From assembly GCF_000321225.1 (NCBI RefSeq), contig NW_004451521.1, forward strand, positions 174,674 to 238,673: a DNA stretch of 64,000 nucleotides, given 5' to 3'. The notes under the pieces were generated by a model. The model was given only the letters and a program-made list of their open reading frames with translations. It did not search any database and was not told where the DNA came from. This document shows positions 45,151-56,200 of the stretch, in pieces. The stretch is from Odobenus rosmarus divergens (lineage: Eukaryota; Chordata; Mammalia; Carnivora; Odobenidae). The position numbers and the translations under genes are program-made. Position 1 is the first letter of the stretch; every line of letters starts with the position of its first letter.

Positions 45151-45474
45151 TTCAAAGGAGTGAGGCCACAATATTTGGGGAATCAAATAGGACATGAAAA
45201 CAGGACCCCAGTTCCTACCCCAGGATGAATGGGAAATGAAACAATTCTAAAGAGACCAGAGCAGAGACTTTACTTCCACTGGGTGGAAAGCCTGGGTTAG
45301 CTAAGCTTCTGATCAGGGACTGTCCGTAAGTGAGTATTAGCATAACCACATTTCAAAGAATATAAGACACTATAGCTTGAAATAAATATCATTATTTGAT
45401 ATATCAGTTTAAGAAAAAAAAAACACTTCCAATTAAGCTATGACACGCCTTCAATGTTAAGAGACATCCTAATT
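45151..45474. other. Unique spacer
   Basis: Single-copy AT-moderate sequence with a short poly-A near 45414. Nothing is recognised. Confidence 0.45.
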
Positions 45475-45690
45475 TCAGAATTCTGAAATGTGGGGGGAAA
45501 AAGTCTTAGAAGTGATAAAATAGCCCATGCTTATTTTGTAGATGGGGGACAGAAGGAGGGAAGGAGGAGGCTCAGCAAGGGGAGCTGATTTACTCAAGGT
45601 CACACACTCATATGAACTTGGGATGCAAATCCAATTGTATCCGATTCCAATGTCAGGATTCTTTCTACATGCTCTACCCACGGCCTTCAA
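45475..45690 (-). mobile_element. MIR-like relic, antisense
   Basis: 'tacatgctctacccacggc', 'ttactcaaggtcacacactc' and 'cttattttgtagatggggg' fit antisense MIR with changes. Confidence 0.55.
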
Positions 45691-45929
45691 CCTTTCAGAC
45701 AACAAGGTCTTCTAGTACCAACCAGAGTCCTTAGGACCTTGTGCATTCCAGAGCTGACCACCAACATGGAGACCAGCATCACGGCAGGGCCATTAACCCT
45801 GGACCATGCCTGGGTTTGCCCCCTCCTGGCTGCCTATTCGCTGAGGTCTCACTACACCTACTGCTTGAAGTCCCCAGCAAGTCTGCGTTCTAAAGCCAGG
45901 GGGATAGATGCTGGAGGTTTGGGTTTTAT
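45691..45929. other. Unique spacer
   Basis: Single-copy sequence. Nothing is recognised. Confidence 0.45.
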
Positions 45930-46175
45930 TTTTCTGACACAACAGACCAGAACTCTCAATAGAGGAGCATTCTTGATATTTGGGGCCAGATAATTCTTCG
46001 TTGTGGGGGCCTGTCCTGTGCATCTGTAGGAGGTTCAGCAACATCCCTGTCGTCTACCCGCCAGATGTCAGTAGCACTCCCCACATCGTGACAACCAAAA
46101 GTGTCTTCAGACATTACCCAATGTCCCCGGGGAAGGTGTAGAAGGCAAAAGCACCCCCCTTGAGAATCACCACCG
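45930..46175 (-). mobile_element. MER20 hAT-Charlie element, antisense
   Basis: 'gccagataattcttcgttgt', 'gggcctgtcctgtgcatctg', 'agcaacatccctgtcgtcta', 'cagatgtcagtagcactccc', 'gtgacaaccaaaagtgtctt' and 'ttgagaatcaccacc' follow MER20 from end to end. It is a better preserved copy than that at 11135. Confidence 0.9.
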
Positions 46176-47164
46176 TAGACCTTTATTAGTCTACTTAATC
46201 AGTCTCTTCTTGATTTAAAATATTTTTCCAGCATCTCTTTGGCATCCTCATTAGCTTTCAGAGTACTACCTTGCCTCTGGCCCCATCACAAATGGGAAAG
46301 AGAAAGGAAGGGAACAGTAGATTCCAAGTGTGCTATAAATCCATGTGACCATATTTTCTAGGAAGACAGAACAAGGGCAGTGTTAAAAAAAAAAAAAGTT
46401 TTTCTCTCTTCTCATCAAGTATTTTGTCAACAGCACATTATTGGGTAAGTCGATGGGTTGTAACCCACTTGGGAAGGGTTGACCTGCAGCTTTCACAGCG
46501 TGACACTAACAGCTTCTAAACACAATCTAGCTTTTATTTCTTGAACGTAATCTTCGCAAACGCAATTAGGCACACATAACCAGTTTTTAAAGTGGAAGAC
46601 AGAGATTTGCCAACGAGGTACCCTCCCAGTTACGTGGATTTGAGTTCAAATGTGTCTCCTCCCTTCCATTTCTACCTTCAGTAACTCAACTGGTCTACCC
46701 GGCAGTGAAATCTAAATCTAAATTGAAGCCAGAGTCTAGTGGCTTGATTTAGAGTCTAGGGAGTTAATTCTCTTAGGATAAGATTTGAGATATCCGCCCA
46801 GTTCTCATTTCCTGCCTTTAAGCGAATCTCTGAAGCATGGATTTAGGGATAAGTCTAAATAGTCTTTGGATAATTTTAATGATTATTAGTTTGTATTATC
46901 TTTTTCGTCAACTGCCGAGAGGCACATGGAATGCTGTTAAAACTCTACGGTAAGGCTAAACTCGCGCGTGAGATGTTGGAGACAAGGATGCAGCCAGAAA
47001 ATAGAAGCTTACCCCGGCTTTGCATATATTGTATTTTTGTCCGTGGCTATGCAAATTACCCCACAAAATTATAAAGAAAGTACAGCTGAGGTCCAGGAAA
47101 GTAAGAAAATAAATATGTAGTGTGGGAAGAGTGTTTTTATTAAGCAGAAAAAAAAATAAGTTCT
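46176..47164. other. Unique sequence with possible conserved elements
   Basis: Repeat-free DNA. The part at 46860-47060 carries 'ggataattttaatgattatt' and a perfect POU octamer ATGCAAAT (47049-47056) and is the most enhancer-like piece. A poly-A run lies at about 46386. No coding frame is recognised. Confidence 0.4.
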
Positions 47165-47550
47165 TGACCCATTTATTCCTTCATTCAACCATCGATTATT
47201 CATTATAAAAATATTTATTAAGCTGCTACTTTGGGCCAGGCAGGAACAGAGGAGATAATAGAAGCAATTCAGACAGGATGTCAGAAAGCGTATGCCAAGC
47301 TGGGGAAACAGACAAATAAGAAGCACTATTGAGTCGAGCGATCACTGCAATGTGAAAAATAGGCACAGTGTTGTGCGTTAAGAAGCATTCATCTTCCAGG
47401 GGAAATGAGGAAGGGCAGGGAGGTCCCGTGGAGGCAGTGATTTTTAGGTTGAAACTGGAAGGGAGAGTAACTCCTACCATCACAGCTCAGTGATCAGGAG
47501 GACGTAGAGGATTCCATGCAGAGAGAACTTCAAGCCACAGATAGTTGGAG
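47165..47550 (-). mobile_element. L2 LINE relic, antisense
   Basis: 'attccttcattcaaccatcg', 'aaaatatttattaagctgct' and 'actttgggccaggcaggaac' begin a clear antisense L2 3' end. 'gcagtgatttttaggttgaa' and 'gaggattccatgcagagaga' continue it upstream. Confidence 0.75.
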
Positions 47551-47924
47551 GTTGACGGGAACGGAGATACATGAAATAACATTATGTCTTCAATTTAAAT
47601 ACAGGAAGCTTGAGGTTCGGAGCAGACATGGCCTTGTATGTCACCAGCAGAGCTAGAACCTAACTATCAGCTCAACTCTTTTGATTCAACTCCAGGGTTT
47701 GCTTCCACGCAGCCCGAACGACTAGCTAGCTGATTCCTTCTGATGCAAGCATTCCTGCTTTCATTTAACTATTTAGACAACCTCTGTGTGTTCCTGACGA
47801 TAAAAAATGGAATGGGACCAGTCTTAGACTCTGCCTCCAAGGACCTTGTAGCAAGTCACTATAATAAAATACAATATAAAATATAAAAATAATTTTGCTA
47901 AGTCCAAGAAGAGGGGTGTGACAC
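47551..47924. other. Unassigned sequence
   Basis: Diverged sequence that may continue old LINE material near its right end. Nothing firm is seen. Confidence 0.4.
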
Positions 47925-48196
47925 CACACGCTGGAGGGCATGTGGAGCAGCAGAGACCCTCATTCGTTACTGGTGGGAATGCAAAATGGTGCAGCAATTT
48001 GGTGCTCCTTTGTATTTATCTAAAGGAGTTGAAAACTTCAGTCCACACAAAAACATGCACACAGGTGTTTATAGCAGCTTTATTCATAATCACCAAAACT
48101 TGGAAGCAACCAAGATGTCCTTCTGTAGGCGAGCAGATAAATACACTGTGGTCCATCCAGACAACGCAATATCATTCAGCACTAAAAAAGAAATAA
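47918..48196 (+). pseudogene. L1 ORF2p C-terminal relic
   Basis: The frame contains VFIAALFIITKTWKQP and later TTQYHSALKKK, landmarks of the last 100 residues of L1 ORF2p. The endonuclease and reverse transcriptase domains are absent, and a frame change is needed to follow the whole region (an overlapping frame at 47986 carries other matching parts). It is a dead fragment. Confidence 0.85.
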
Positions 48197-48695
48197 GTAG
48201 CAAGCCATGAAAAGACACGGAGAAACCTTAAATGCATATTACTAAATGAGAGAGGCCAGTCCGAAAAGGCCACATACTGTATGATTCCACCTACATGACA
48301 TTCTGGAAAAGACAAATCTGTGGAGACAGTTAAAAGATCGGCAGTTGACAGAGATGAGAGGGATAAACAGAGCACGGAAGATTTGAGCAATGAAACGTTT
48401 CTGTAGGACACGATCATATTGGACACACGTCATTGTGCATCTGTGAAAACTCATAGAACGTACATCAGTGAGACTGAGCCCCTGTGTGAACTATGGAGCT
48501 CGGGTGATAATGATGTACCAGGGCAGGCTCATCAGCTGTAACAAAAGTCCCACTCTGGTGGGGGTGTTGAGGTTGGGGGAGTCTGTGGGGGAGGGGAGGG
48601 TGTATCTGGGGAAATCTCTGTACTTTCTGTTCAATTTCACTGTGGATCTAAAACAGCCCCCAAAAGAAAGTCTACTTTAAAAAATTAAAAATAAA
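47925..48695 (+). mobile_element. L1M 3' end (ORF2 C-terminus plus 3' UTR)
   Basis: Runs from the ORF2 C-terminal coding part into a 3' UTR with 'gaacgtacatcagtgagact', 'gctcgggtgataatgatgta', 'cccactctggtgggggtgtt' and 'ggggaaatctctgtactttc', then an A-rich tail. It is a 5'-truncated L1M copy, alignable to the inverted copy at 58562-59155. Confidence 0.87.
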
Positions 48696-48744
48696 AGAGA
48701 TGTGCACATGTGAAGAGCACATTTGAATGGTGTTGAGAAAGTAT

Positions 48745-49010
48745 ATTCCTTATGAGGGAACAAGCTACTGGAATAAGGAGATCCCCAAAACTCAGTGGCT
48801 TAGAGAACAGTAAAATTTCATTCTCTCACTTAGCGCTTGCAGATGAGCACTTCTGGTGGCTCTGCCCCCGTGGCCACACCTCCCCAGGCGTCTTGTCACC
48901 CGCAGGGCCCAAGGTGCTTAGAGTCATCCGTCCTAGTCCCTCCCTCCAGAAGTGAGACAGCACCTTCACTCACATGCAGCCAGAGAGACGGAGCAAGAGG
49001 CCTCACCTGG
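48745..49010 (+). mobile_element. Unclassified old interspersed repeat
   Basis: 'aaaactcagtggcttagaga' and 'ttcattctctcac' resemble the start of a common old mammalian repeat also suggested at 55690. I could not name the family. Confidence 0.35.
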
Positions 49011-51072
49011 GTGCAAAAGGGGTTCTGGGGAGTGCAGCCCTGCTTGGACAGCCATGGGCCCAGCTGTACACCTGCCACAAGGGAAAAGAGAAAGTGGAAT
49101 TTGGAGGATAGTTTGTGATCTCCAGCACCAAAGGGGGTGCAATGACATAAAACATAAATGTGGTAGCTCTCTACTCCCCAAAGATCTTGCACTGTTAGAT
49201 AACCCCAAACCAAGCCCCACAGTCTTTGAAGCATCTCCTAGTCATGATTTCCCGAGCACGGCGTGCTACCTGGAGTGGCAGGCCAACCCATTACCCCTCT
49301 GGGCTGTGTCTGCCCAGACCCGGAAAGGCAGTTGTGTTCAGAGTCAGATGGAGGCAAGACAGAGAGCCTCAGAGATCATGGAGCCCAATTGGCTGGACTC
49401 TTCAGAGAGGGAAACTGACCCCCAGAGAAGCTAAGTAGCCCGTCCAAGTCACCTCCATGTATAGGCAGGAAAGAGGAACGCTCCTTCTACATCCAACACT
49501 GAGCTTCTGTTTTTTCCTTACCTGTCTCCCTCAGGGAGTCATGGAGTAAAATCCCTGAAAAGGAAGGTCAGTTTGTCCCCAATGGTAACTAAAGCATCGT
49601 GTGTGATGCTTCAGAAGGTTGGGCTTTCCGTTGCCAACCAGTGGGCGGTGCCTAGCAAGCCGAGCAAAGGGCAGGGAAGATTGCCGCGTCCCACAATCAC
49701 AAACCAGATCTCTCCAAACTTTGTCATTCCCTCCCACCTCAAGGACTTTGCAATCTCCACACCCCTCCGATGATCTCTCCTTGAATTCACTTAATTTTTT
49801 CTTAGTCAAATAAAATGATTCTAAAAAGAAACTACATCCCTCCTGCCATAAGTGGAAACCGGTATCATTTCTCTTAAATGGAAAGTAAATATGAAAATAA
49901 ATAACCATTCATTTAAAAAGATACTCACCTGTGTACTGCTTAGAATGGTCTCGCTTGTCATCAGTGGGACACACAGAGGGAAACGTGTCCTACACCGTAG
50001 GATGAAGCAAATATTATCTGTTCAGCTTGAAGAACGTGTAGGGACATGAAAGCCTGGGCTCACCTTTGCCAGGCTGGAGGAATTTCTGAAGACCAAGGAG
50101 CTGTGTCACCATGGGGTACACACAACATGCACGTCCTAGAAAGGTGACAGATCCCCATTTCTAGGACGTCTGGCCTTGGCCAAGACCTGTTGCAAACATG
50201 CCCTGGAGCCTGAGTTCCATGGGGGAGAGTCCAGGTCCCAAATGCAAGGCCAGCACCTGGGAGTTCATTTGTCTAATCCCCGTGCGTTCAATGAATGGGC
50301 GGAAACAAGTGTAACGAAGTGGGGTGGGTGGTGTTGCAGTAAAGTAACATCCGGCTCCAGCATTTGTCTTAGGAGGACAGCTGGGTTCACCTGGGGAAAA
50401 AGTCTTGGTAAATGTTTGGAGTCGAAGATGATTGAGGGGTCCGAGTGGACACTCAACTGCCCGGGGGAAGGAAAGCCATGCTTAGTGATCCAGAGAGGGA
50501 AGCAGAGGAGAAGGGAGAAGGAGTAGAGCCAGAGAGGAGGAAGGTGAGGAGCACATGAAGACCCCCCTCCCTGCCGTTACCCACCCCAAAGTGACCCAGA
50601 GACCGCTATGAACCTGCCACCTGCAGCCTGTGGTCCTTCTGAGGCCACCTCCTCACATGGGGCAGGCTGAGAGCTTTCAGGACACCTGTCCCTAGCTTCC
50701 GGTGACTTCCTGAATGCCCCTGGAGTGACTGATGTCTGTCCAGGCACAGTGGGGACGAGGTGCCTGCCGGGGCGCAGAGAAGGTGGTTGCCGCATGTTCC
50801 TGCAGAATTAAACTCTGTGTTTCCTTTCACACCTCCTCCTGTATTCCTTAAACTCCTTACCTACCTCAGTGTCCTAGCTGTAAAATGGGTACAATAATAT
50901 TATGCTCTCTTTTCCTGTATTAGATAGGAAATGTGCACTAATAAGAACTTCCTGAATTTCTTTCCCCTTGCCCCTCAAGCAACACGTCTACCCCCATCTT
51001 TATTGTTTCCCTGTGTCATGAAACAGTGAGCTCCCCTGGCCTGGGCTGATGGGGTCCCCTGGCCTCTGACCC
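49011..51072. other. Unique sequence, no gene recognised
   Basis: Single-copy DNA with a MIR-like stretch at about 49370-49470 ('gagagggaaactgaccccca'). A 160-codon plus frame (48952-49434) runs partly through the neighbouring repeat and shows no domain. Confidence 0.45.
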
Positions 51073-51168
51073 ATGTCTCCTTCTCTTCCTCCCCTCCCCC
51101 TCCTCCCCCTCTTTCCTCCCCCCTCCTTCCTCCCCCTCCTCCCCCCTCTCCTGCCCCTCCTTTCCTTC
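51073..51168 (+). repeat. Polypyrimidine tract (CT-rich, C-run-rich)
   Basis: About 96 bases of nearly pure pyrimidine made of C-runs and TCC units. The minus strand is G-rich with many GGGG runs. It can in principle form triplex (H-DNA) or minus-strand quadruplex. It produces a spurious proline, leucine and serine-rich reading frame. Confidence 0.93.
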
Positions 51169-52739
51169 ATGACTGTCAGCAGCCACACCACCACCATCAC
51201 CACCAATCTCATTTGCCTTCTCTCCTTTCAGCTTTCACTCCAACAAGCCCCTCCTCCCTCTTGCTCTTATCTTCAGCTGACTCTCTACCGACTCCTTCAC
51301 GTTCCCCATAAATATGCGGGGTTACTCCCCATGCCCAGGGAAACACCTTCCCTCAAGCCCGCCCTTTCCCTGTGGCTACTCCTCAGTCTCCCTGCCTCCC
51401 TCCACTACCAAATTCGTACCAGAGTAGCGCACAGACTGCAGCCCCCTGCTCTCCCCCTCTCACTGGTGGACCCCCTGCAGTGGGGACACAGCCCTGACAG
51501 CTCCGGACGGTCTGACGGCCGCTCGTCTCATACCTCCACAGCACCCATCGGTCACACCAAGGGCATGCATGGAGGCTTCCTGCAACCGCGCACCATCAGT
51601 CCTTGTGCTAATGCTTCATGTGTATTTGGATCAATGTCTCCCAAGCTGTGAATCAAACTCAAGCTCTTTCGGAGCCGTGGACCAGTCCGGTGGGATAGGC
51701 ACCCCGAATTCATCTGGACCCCGACAGACCTCCTTGGCGAAGTCCCACGGCTGGAGGTCTCCCGCCTACCCCTCCAGAGCCATCGGTGACCCTTCCCACC
51801 CTCCCCCTGCTTGGAGCTTCCACAGGCTCCATGCCTCTGCCTTCCAACTGTCTGGCCAGGGGAGGGCCCTGGCAGAAAACTGGAGAGAGAGAGGAGTGAG
51901 GGAAAGGTACTGATTCCTCAGCTGCCTTCTGCTGGGGCCGCCTGGGTGGGCTGTGTCCAGTCGTCTCTGTCCCTCTACGGAGGGTCCCGGCTCCCGCCAG
52001 AAAGACCTTCCCAGCAGACCTCCCCATGGATTCCAGCAACTTCTCCCTTCACCCTCCTCCTTCAGGCCTGAGGAGGTCACAGCTCCACTGATGTAGCCCC
52101 AGGACAGTGCACGGCCTCTGGGCCTCTGTCTACACCTCCCAAAGAGCCTCTCTGCCTGTCTTCTCACACTGGCTAGAGTGAGCGTGTTGACTCTTCCACC
52201 AAAATGATGTGTGACACATGCCTCCCCCATTCTCTGTTCCATTCAGTGGAGGGAAACCAAGACTGACCCTTTACCCTTTACCCTTCACCCTTACACCTCC
52301 CACCAGGAAGCCTAGGCCCTTTCCCCTCAGAGACGCGGCCCCCGGACCCAGACACCCTTCTGAATGCCTGTTCTCCCTTAGCTCACCGCTCCACACCTCG
52401 GTCCTCCCTCCCACATCAGCACAGAGGTGTTTTTAAAATGGCAGTCTGACCATTTCAGTCCCATGTAAAAACATCCCCATGGTCTGGGGGTTGAAGACAG
52501 AAACTACAGTCTCTGCAGGGGTTTGTACAAAGACAAGTCTCTTTGAAAACTGTAAGCAAACAACTGCCGGGAAGTTTGGAGAATTTCTACCCCAGCACAT
52601 ATGGACCCTTACCTAGAGACACATGCAGTGATGTTTCCCCAAATGTCTCCATGTCATTATGCAGTGGTTTCATGTGCCTAGGCACATCTGATCTCTAACA
52701 TCTAGCCCCGATCATAACAGCATCTTTCATCTTTCCCAG
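51169..52739. other. Unique sequence, no gene recognised
   Basis: GC-rich, pyrimidine-biased DNA. Long frames on both strands (51073-51651 plus, 51766-52242 minus, 51710-52039 minus) exclude one another and lack domains. A short telomere-like run of four heptamers lies at 52266-52293. Confidence 0.5.
52266..52293 (+). repeat. Four tandem ACCCTTT-type heptamers
   Basis: ACCCTTT, ACCCTTT, ACCCTTC, ACCCTTA in tandem. They resemble degenerate telomere-type units but the period is seven, so chance or local slippage is likely. Confidence 0.8.
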
Positions 52740-52960
52740 GTCTGTGAGCGAAAATACGTAACAAATCTAAAACAGAGGGAAAACGTTTGCATCCTATCCA
52801 ACAAATAAAAAACACACTTAATTTTGCTGAGCAAGTGACAATGGCCATAAAGCAATGCAGCTTAAAGTGTCCAATAATCCTATTTGACTCTGCTTGGAGT
52901 GAAGCTTTCATTTTGTGATAATTTTGGTGCAAACCTCCAGATGAATAATGCATGCCAGAA
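52740..52960. promoter_or_regulatory. Candidate conserved non-coding element
   Basis: A repeat-free AT-rich block with dense homeodomain and SOX-type cores: 'cacacttaattttgctgagc', 'gtgacaatggccataaagc', 'gtccaataatcc', 'tgtgataattttggtg' and 'gatgaataatgcatgcc'. It has the clearest enhancer-like composition in the window. Function is inferred, not seen. Confidence 0.3.
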
Positions 52961-55182
52961 AAAAAATAACCCCCAAGCCCGGTTCAGATGCCAGTGGCCA
53001 CGGAGCACTCTAGCAAGGGTGTGAGGCTGTGAGGCAGCCACTTCTCAGTGGGATGGAACGACATCAGCCAATTAGGAAGAAGACTCCTGAGCCACTTTGT
53101 TCTCCACAGAGCAAACAGAGCTGAAGGTTTTAATTCCCTGGGAGCCAGAATCTTCCACGACAGAGCCTCGCATAATTTCTTATTTAGGGAGGTTTAAAGA
53201 GATTTGCACTGGGGTATTTAATCCAAAACCCTGGAACTGGCCCAGCAGTGGGTATAGATTAGAGGACAGTTGACTTCACACATTGATATTCAAAATAGAA
53301 AGTTGCTATTCTTCAAAAGTGGCAGAGAGATGGGTGAGTGACAGCATCCAACACCAGCTGTGAGGGGCAGGGACCTCCCTCTCTCACAACCTTCGGGATT
53401 CTGCAGCTCTTGGCAAGGCGGTTAACAGAGGACTCCCCCCACCCCCGCCCACCCCTCAGCCTCTGGATGCCCAGCACTTTGCAAAATCAACCACAGACCT
53501 TTCAGGAAAGTCCCTCTATTGTGTCCCTCCCTCCCTCTTCTCTCTAGCACTCTCTCTCTCTGGGCTACCTTTCCTGTTCTGTTTCACTGGATTTTCATGC
53601 CGCAGACTAGGGATGTTTGCACTTGGCAGTGAGCCGACAGTCATAAAATCCAAGAAGGCTTATTTATTTATAAGAATTCTGCAGTTGGGGTAAGTTCAGT
53701 AGAATGTTTCAATTTAAAGTAAGCAAGAACCGTTGGGTAATCCATCACCAATTTACATTTTCCATCGAGAGGACACCATTTATCACTATCTGCAGATAGC
53801 CACACATTCCCTCTCAGTGTTTGCCAAGCCAAATCCCCAGCCAGTGAATGCTAGACAGCCCTGAAAGGAAGTGAATACATAAATCAAATTTGGAGGTTTT
53901 GTAGACAACATGCAGAGAGCTATAGGAGATGCCCATGGAACTTGGAAAGAAGGTGACCCCTGATGTCCAAAGTTAGAAGAATAGACTCCATGCTTTTTAT
54001 ACAGCCCCAAACAGAAGAGTGTCACTGCCAAGAGACATTCTGTAAGGTGTAGTGGATGAGACCTTAGAAAGCCCACATCCAAGCTGTGCTCATGGAGGGT
54101 GGTGTCAAGGAGGCAGGGATAATTGATATCAAAGGAGGCTGGCAATATGCTCAGTTGTAGGAACATGGTGTGAACAGAGGAGAACGGACAGCATCCAAAT
54201 GAAAAGGGGGCCCAAAGAACAACAGGGTGTGAGTCGCTCCAAGAGCACAAGTCCTGGCTTCTGTTTGAGAGACCAATAGATGAAAATCCAGTTATAGAAA
54301 CCCCAGCTAAGTAATGTGCCGCATAACTGGTGCGTGTCTGGACAGCCAGATAGCTCAGTCTCATCCCTCCTGCTTCTCTGTATCATCTCTGAAAAAGTGA
54401 TGGCTTCTGTTTTCACTCCATAATCCCCACCCACCCACCTCATCCCAATCTACCCACCATAAATCCACACTACATAATTGTGGAGGTACAACTCACAATG
54501 GGATAGATCATGGCCAAGTACTTACAACAGAATGGAGAAGAAAAGCAGAGGCATGGCCAATGCCTAGACTCACCTTGGCACTGGAATAGAATACATCACA
54601 ATATTAACAGGAGTAATCCCATGCACAACTCTGATTGTTCTCTTCATGTTCCAAATATTACTGTGACAGTGAAAAAAATCACAATATTTAAAAGCATGGC
54701 AAGCAAAAAATAATAAAATAAAGGTCCAGGAAGCAGTTTAAAAAGGGGTTGGCATTTAGTGGTACAGGAGGAAAAATCCTATGATGACAGATGGGTAGAG
54801 CCCAGAAGCAAGGTATCCCAAAAGATGTTCAAGTATGTGCAAAATCAAATATCAACAGATATAGGTCTCAGTCAATGGACTTAGGGTTGAGCATAGCCCT
54901 AATTCAGAGGAGGAAAAATGAAAGAGACAAGGCAAGACCCTAGTTCTAATTAGTCATGGAGATACAAGGCAGGAGTCCTGAATAGGAAACAGAAAAAGAT
55001 TTTGAGATGAAATAATGGTAGTGAGAACTAAGATATTCAAAGATAAGGGGAAGAAAACACTGGGCACCCAATGTGGAATGCCAGGTCCTGATGAGTAATG
55101 GAAGTGATAGAAGGTGTGTCGTTTGTGTAGGGAAGGAAAACTAATTTCCTCCCTCCCCTTCTGAATTCTTGGCTGAGATCTC
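52961..55182. other. Unique or unassigned sequence
   Basis: Includes another possible non-coding element at about 53640-53800 ('ggcttatttatttataagaa'). The largest minus-strand frame in the window (192 codons, 53786-54364) lies here. It has several cysteines and hydrophobic stretches but no domain I recognise, and chance is the simplest reading. The DNA from 54360 on is CpG-poor and A-rich and may include old retroelement sequence. Confidence 0.4.
53435..53455 (-). other. G-quadruplex motif on the minus strand
   Basis: The plus strand has C-runs of 6, 5, 3 and 4 with single-base loops, giving a compact minus-strand quadruplex pattern. Confidence 0.75.
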
Positions 55183-55659
55183 TGTAATAAAAGATGAACA
55201 AGAGACAAAGAAACAGAAGTCTATTGATATGTATGCCTCCTGCACACATGGAAGACACCCACAGACAAATGAGTAACTCAAAGCGGCAGCTGAGAACTCT
55301 GGCTTTTATAACATCTTCAACCAAGACCAGTACATTTGTGGAGAAGCGACAGGAAAAAGGAAAGCAGTTTTAGGATTCCAAGTGTGGAGATACAGGCTGG
55401 TGAGCAAAATTTGTTATGTGGATTCCTCTGGTGCCATCTCCAGGCTGATAGGGTCTGTAGTTCTCGCTGGTGATTAATTTTATCTTTCCTGATTGAGAGG
55501 AGAGGAGAGACACCTTCATCAATTTATGTCCTGCTTCAAGGAAAACAGGAAGAGGGCAGGGAACTTTTCTTTTATCTGCTTCTTCTCAATTACCCTCAGC
55601 TCAAAATAATCCTTATGCCAAAGTGGCATATTTTGGGGTGGCATATGTGCTACCCTTCA
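55183..55659 (-). mobile_element. Putative solo LTR of an endogenous retrovirus
   Basis: On the minus strand it opens TGAAGGGTAGCACATATGCC and closes CATCTTTTATTACA, with TG and CA ends. A TATAAAAG box lies at 55310-55303, and the length of 477 bases is typical of an LTR. I cannot name the family, I see no second LTR, and I see no convincing target duplication. A primer site or internal retroviral coding region is not recognisable next to it. Confidence 0.45.
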
Positions 55660-55689
55660 TCTGCCTTAATGATTTCAGTTAATTTTTAT

Positions 55690-56200
55690 GTAACAAGCAA
55701 CCACAAAATCTCAGTGGCATAGAAAATATGTATCTATGTAACTCACATATGTGGATCAACCAAAAGTCAACTGATGTAGTCTGGTCTCAGCCAGGTGGCT
55801 CTCCTGGTCTCAGTGAGCCCCCTCACACAAGTGCAGATCAGCTGGGGATTATTAATGTAGGCTCAGCTCAGCTGGGGTGTTGGGCTGGTATTGCTCTACA
55901 CCACATGTTCTCCTCTCCTCACCAGTGGACTAGCCCAGGCATGTTCTGCTTATAGTGAAAGAGACATACCAGAAAGCAAGCCCACTGCAAAAGTGCATTT
56001 TAAATTTTTGGCACAGCAAGCCCACTAACATGCCACTGGCTCAGAAAAGTGACAGCCACACCCAGCCTGAAATGGGCAGAGAAGCACACTTCATCCCTGG
56101 AGACGGAGAGGAGGGGGCGGCCATGGGAGACTTGAATATTTCTGAACAGCAATCCACTAGCCCACAGGTTTCCAAATGCAATAAATTCAGAAACTAGGAG
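55690..56200 (+). mobile_element. Unclassified old interspersed repeat
   Basis: 'aaccacaaaatctcagtggc', 'ctggtctcagccaggtggct', 'gctcagctcagctggggtgt' and 'gtggactagcccaggcatg' resemble a common old mammalian repeat whose name I cannot fix. Confidence 0.4.

Noticed and set aside
45115..45195. Minus-strand frames rich in cysteine and valine
   Set aside because: They are translations of the CA/TG repeat in alternate frames.
51073..51651. 192-codon plus-strand open frame
   Set aside because: Its start lies in the polypyrimidine tract and gives a proline, leucine and serine-rich low-complexity protein. The rest has no domain and competes with other frames.
53786..54364. 192-codon minus-strand open frame with hydrophobic stretches
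   Set aside because: No recognisable domain, no splice or promoter context. One such frame is expected by chance in 64 kb over six frames.
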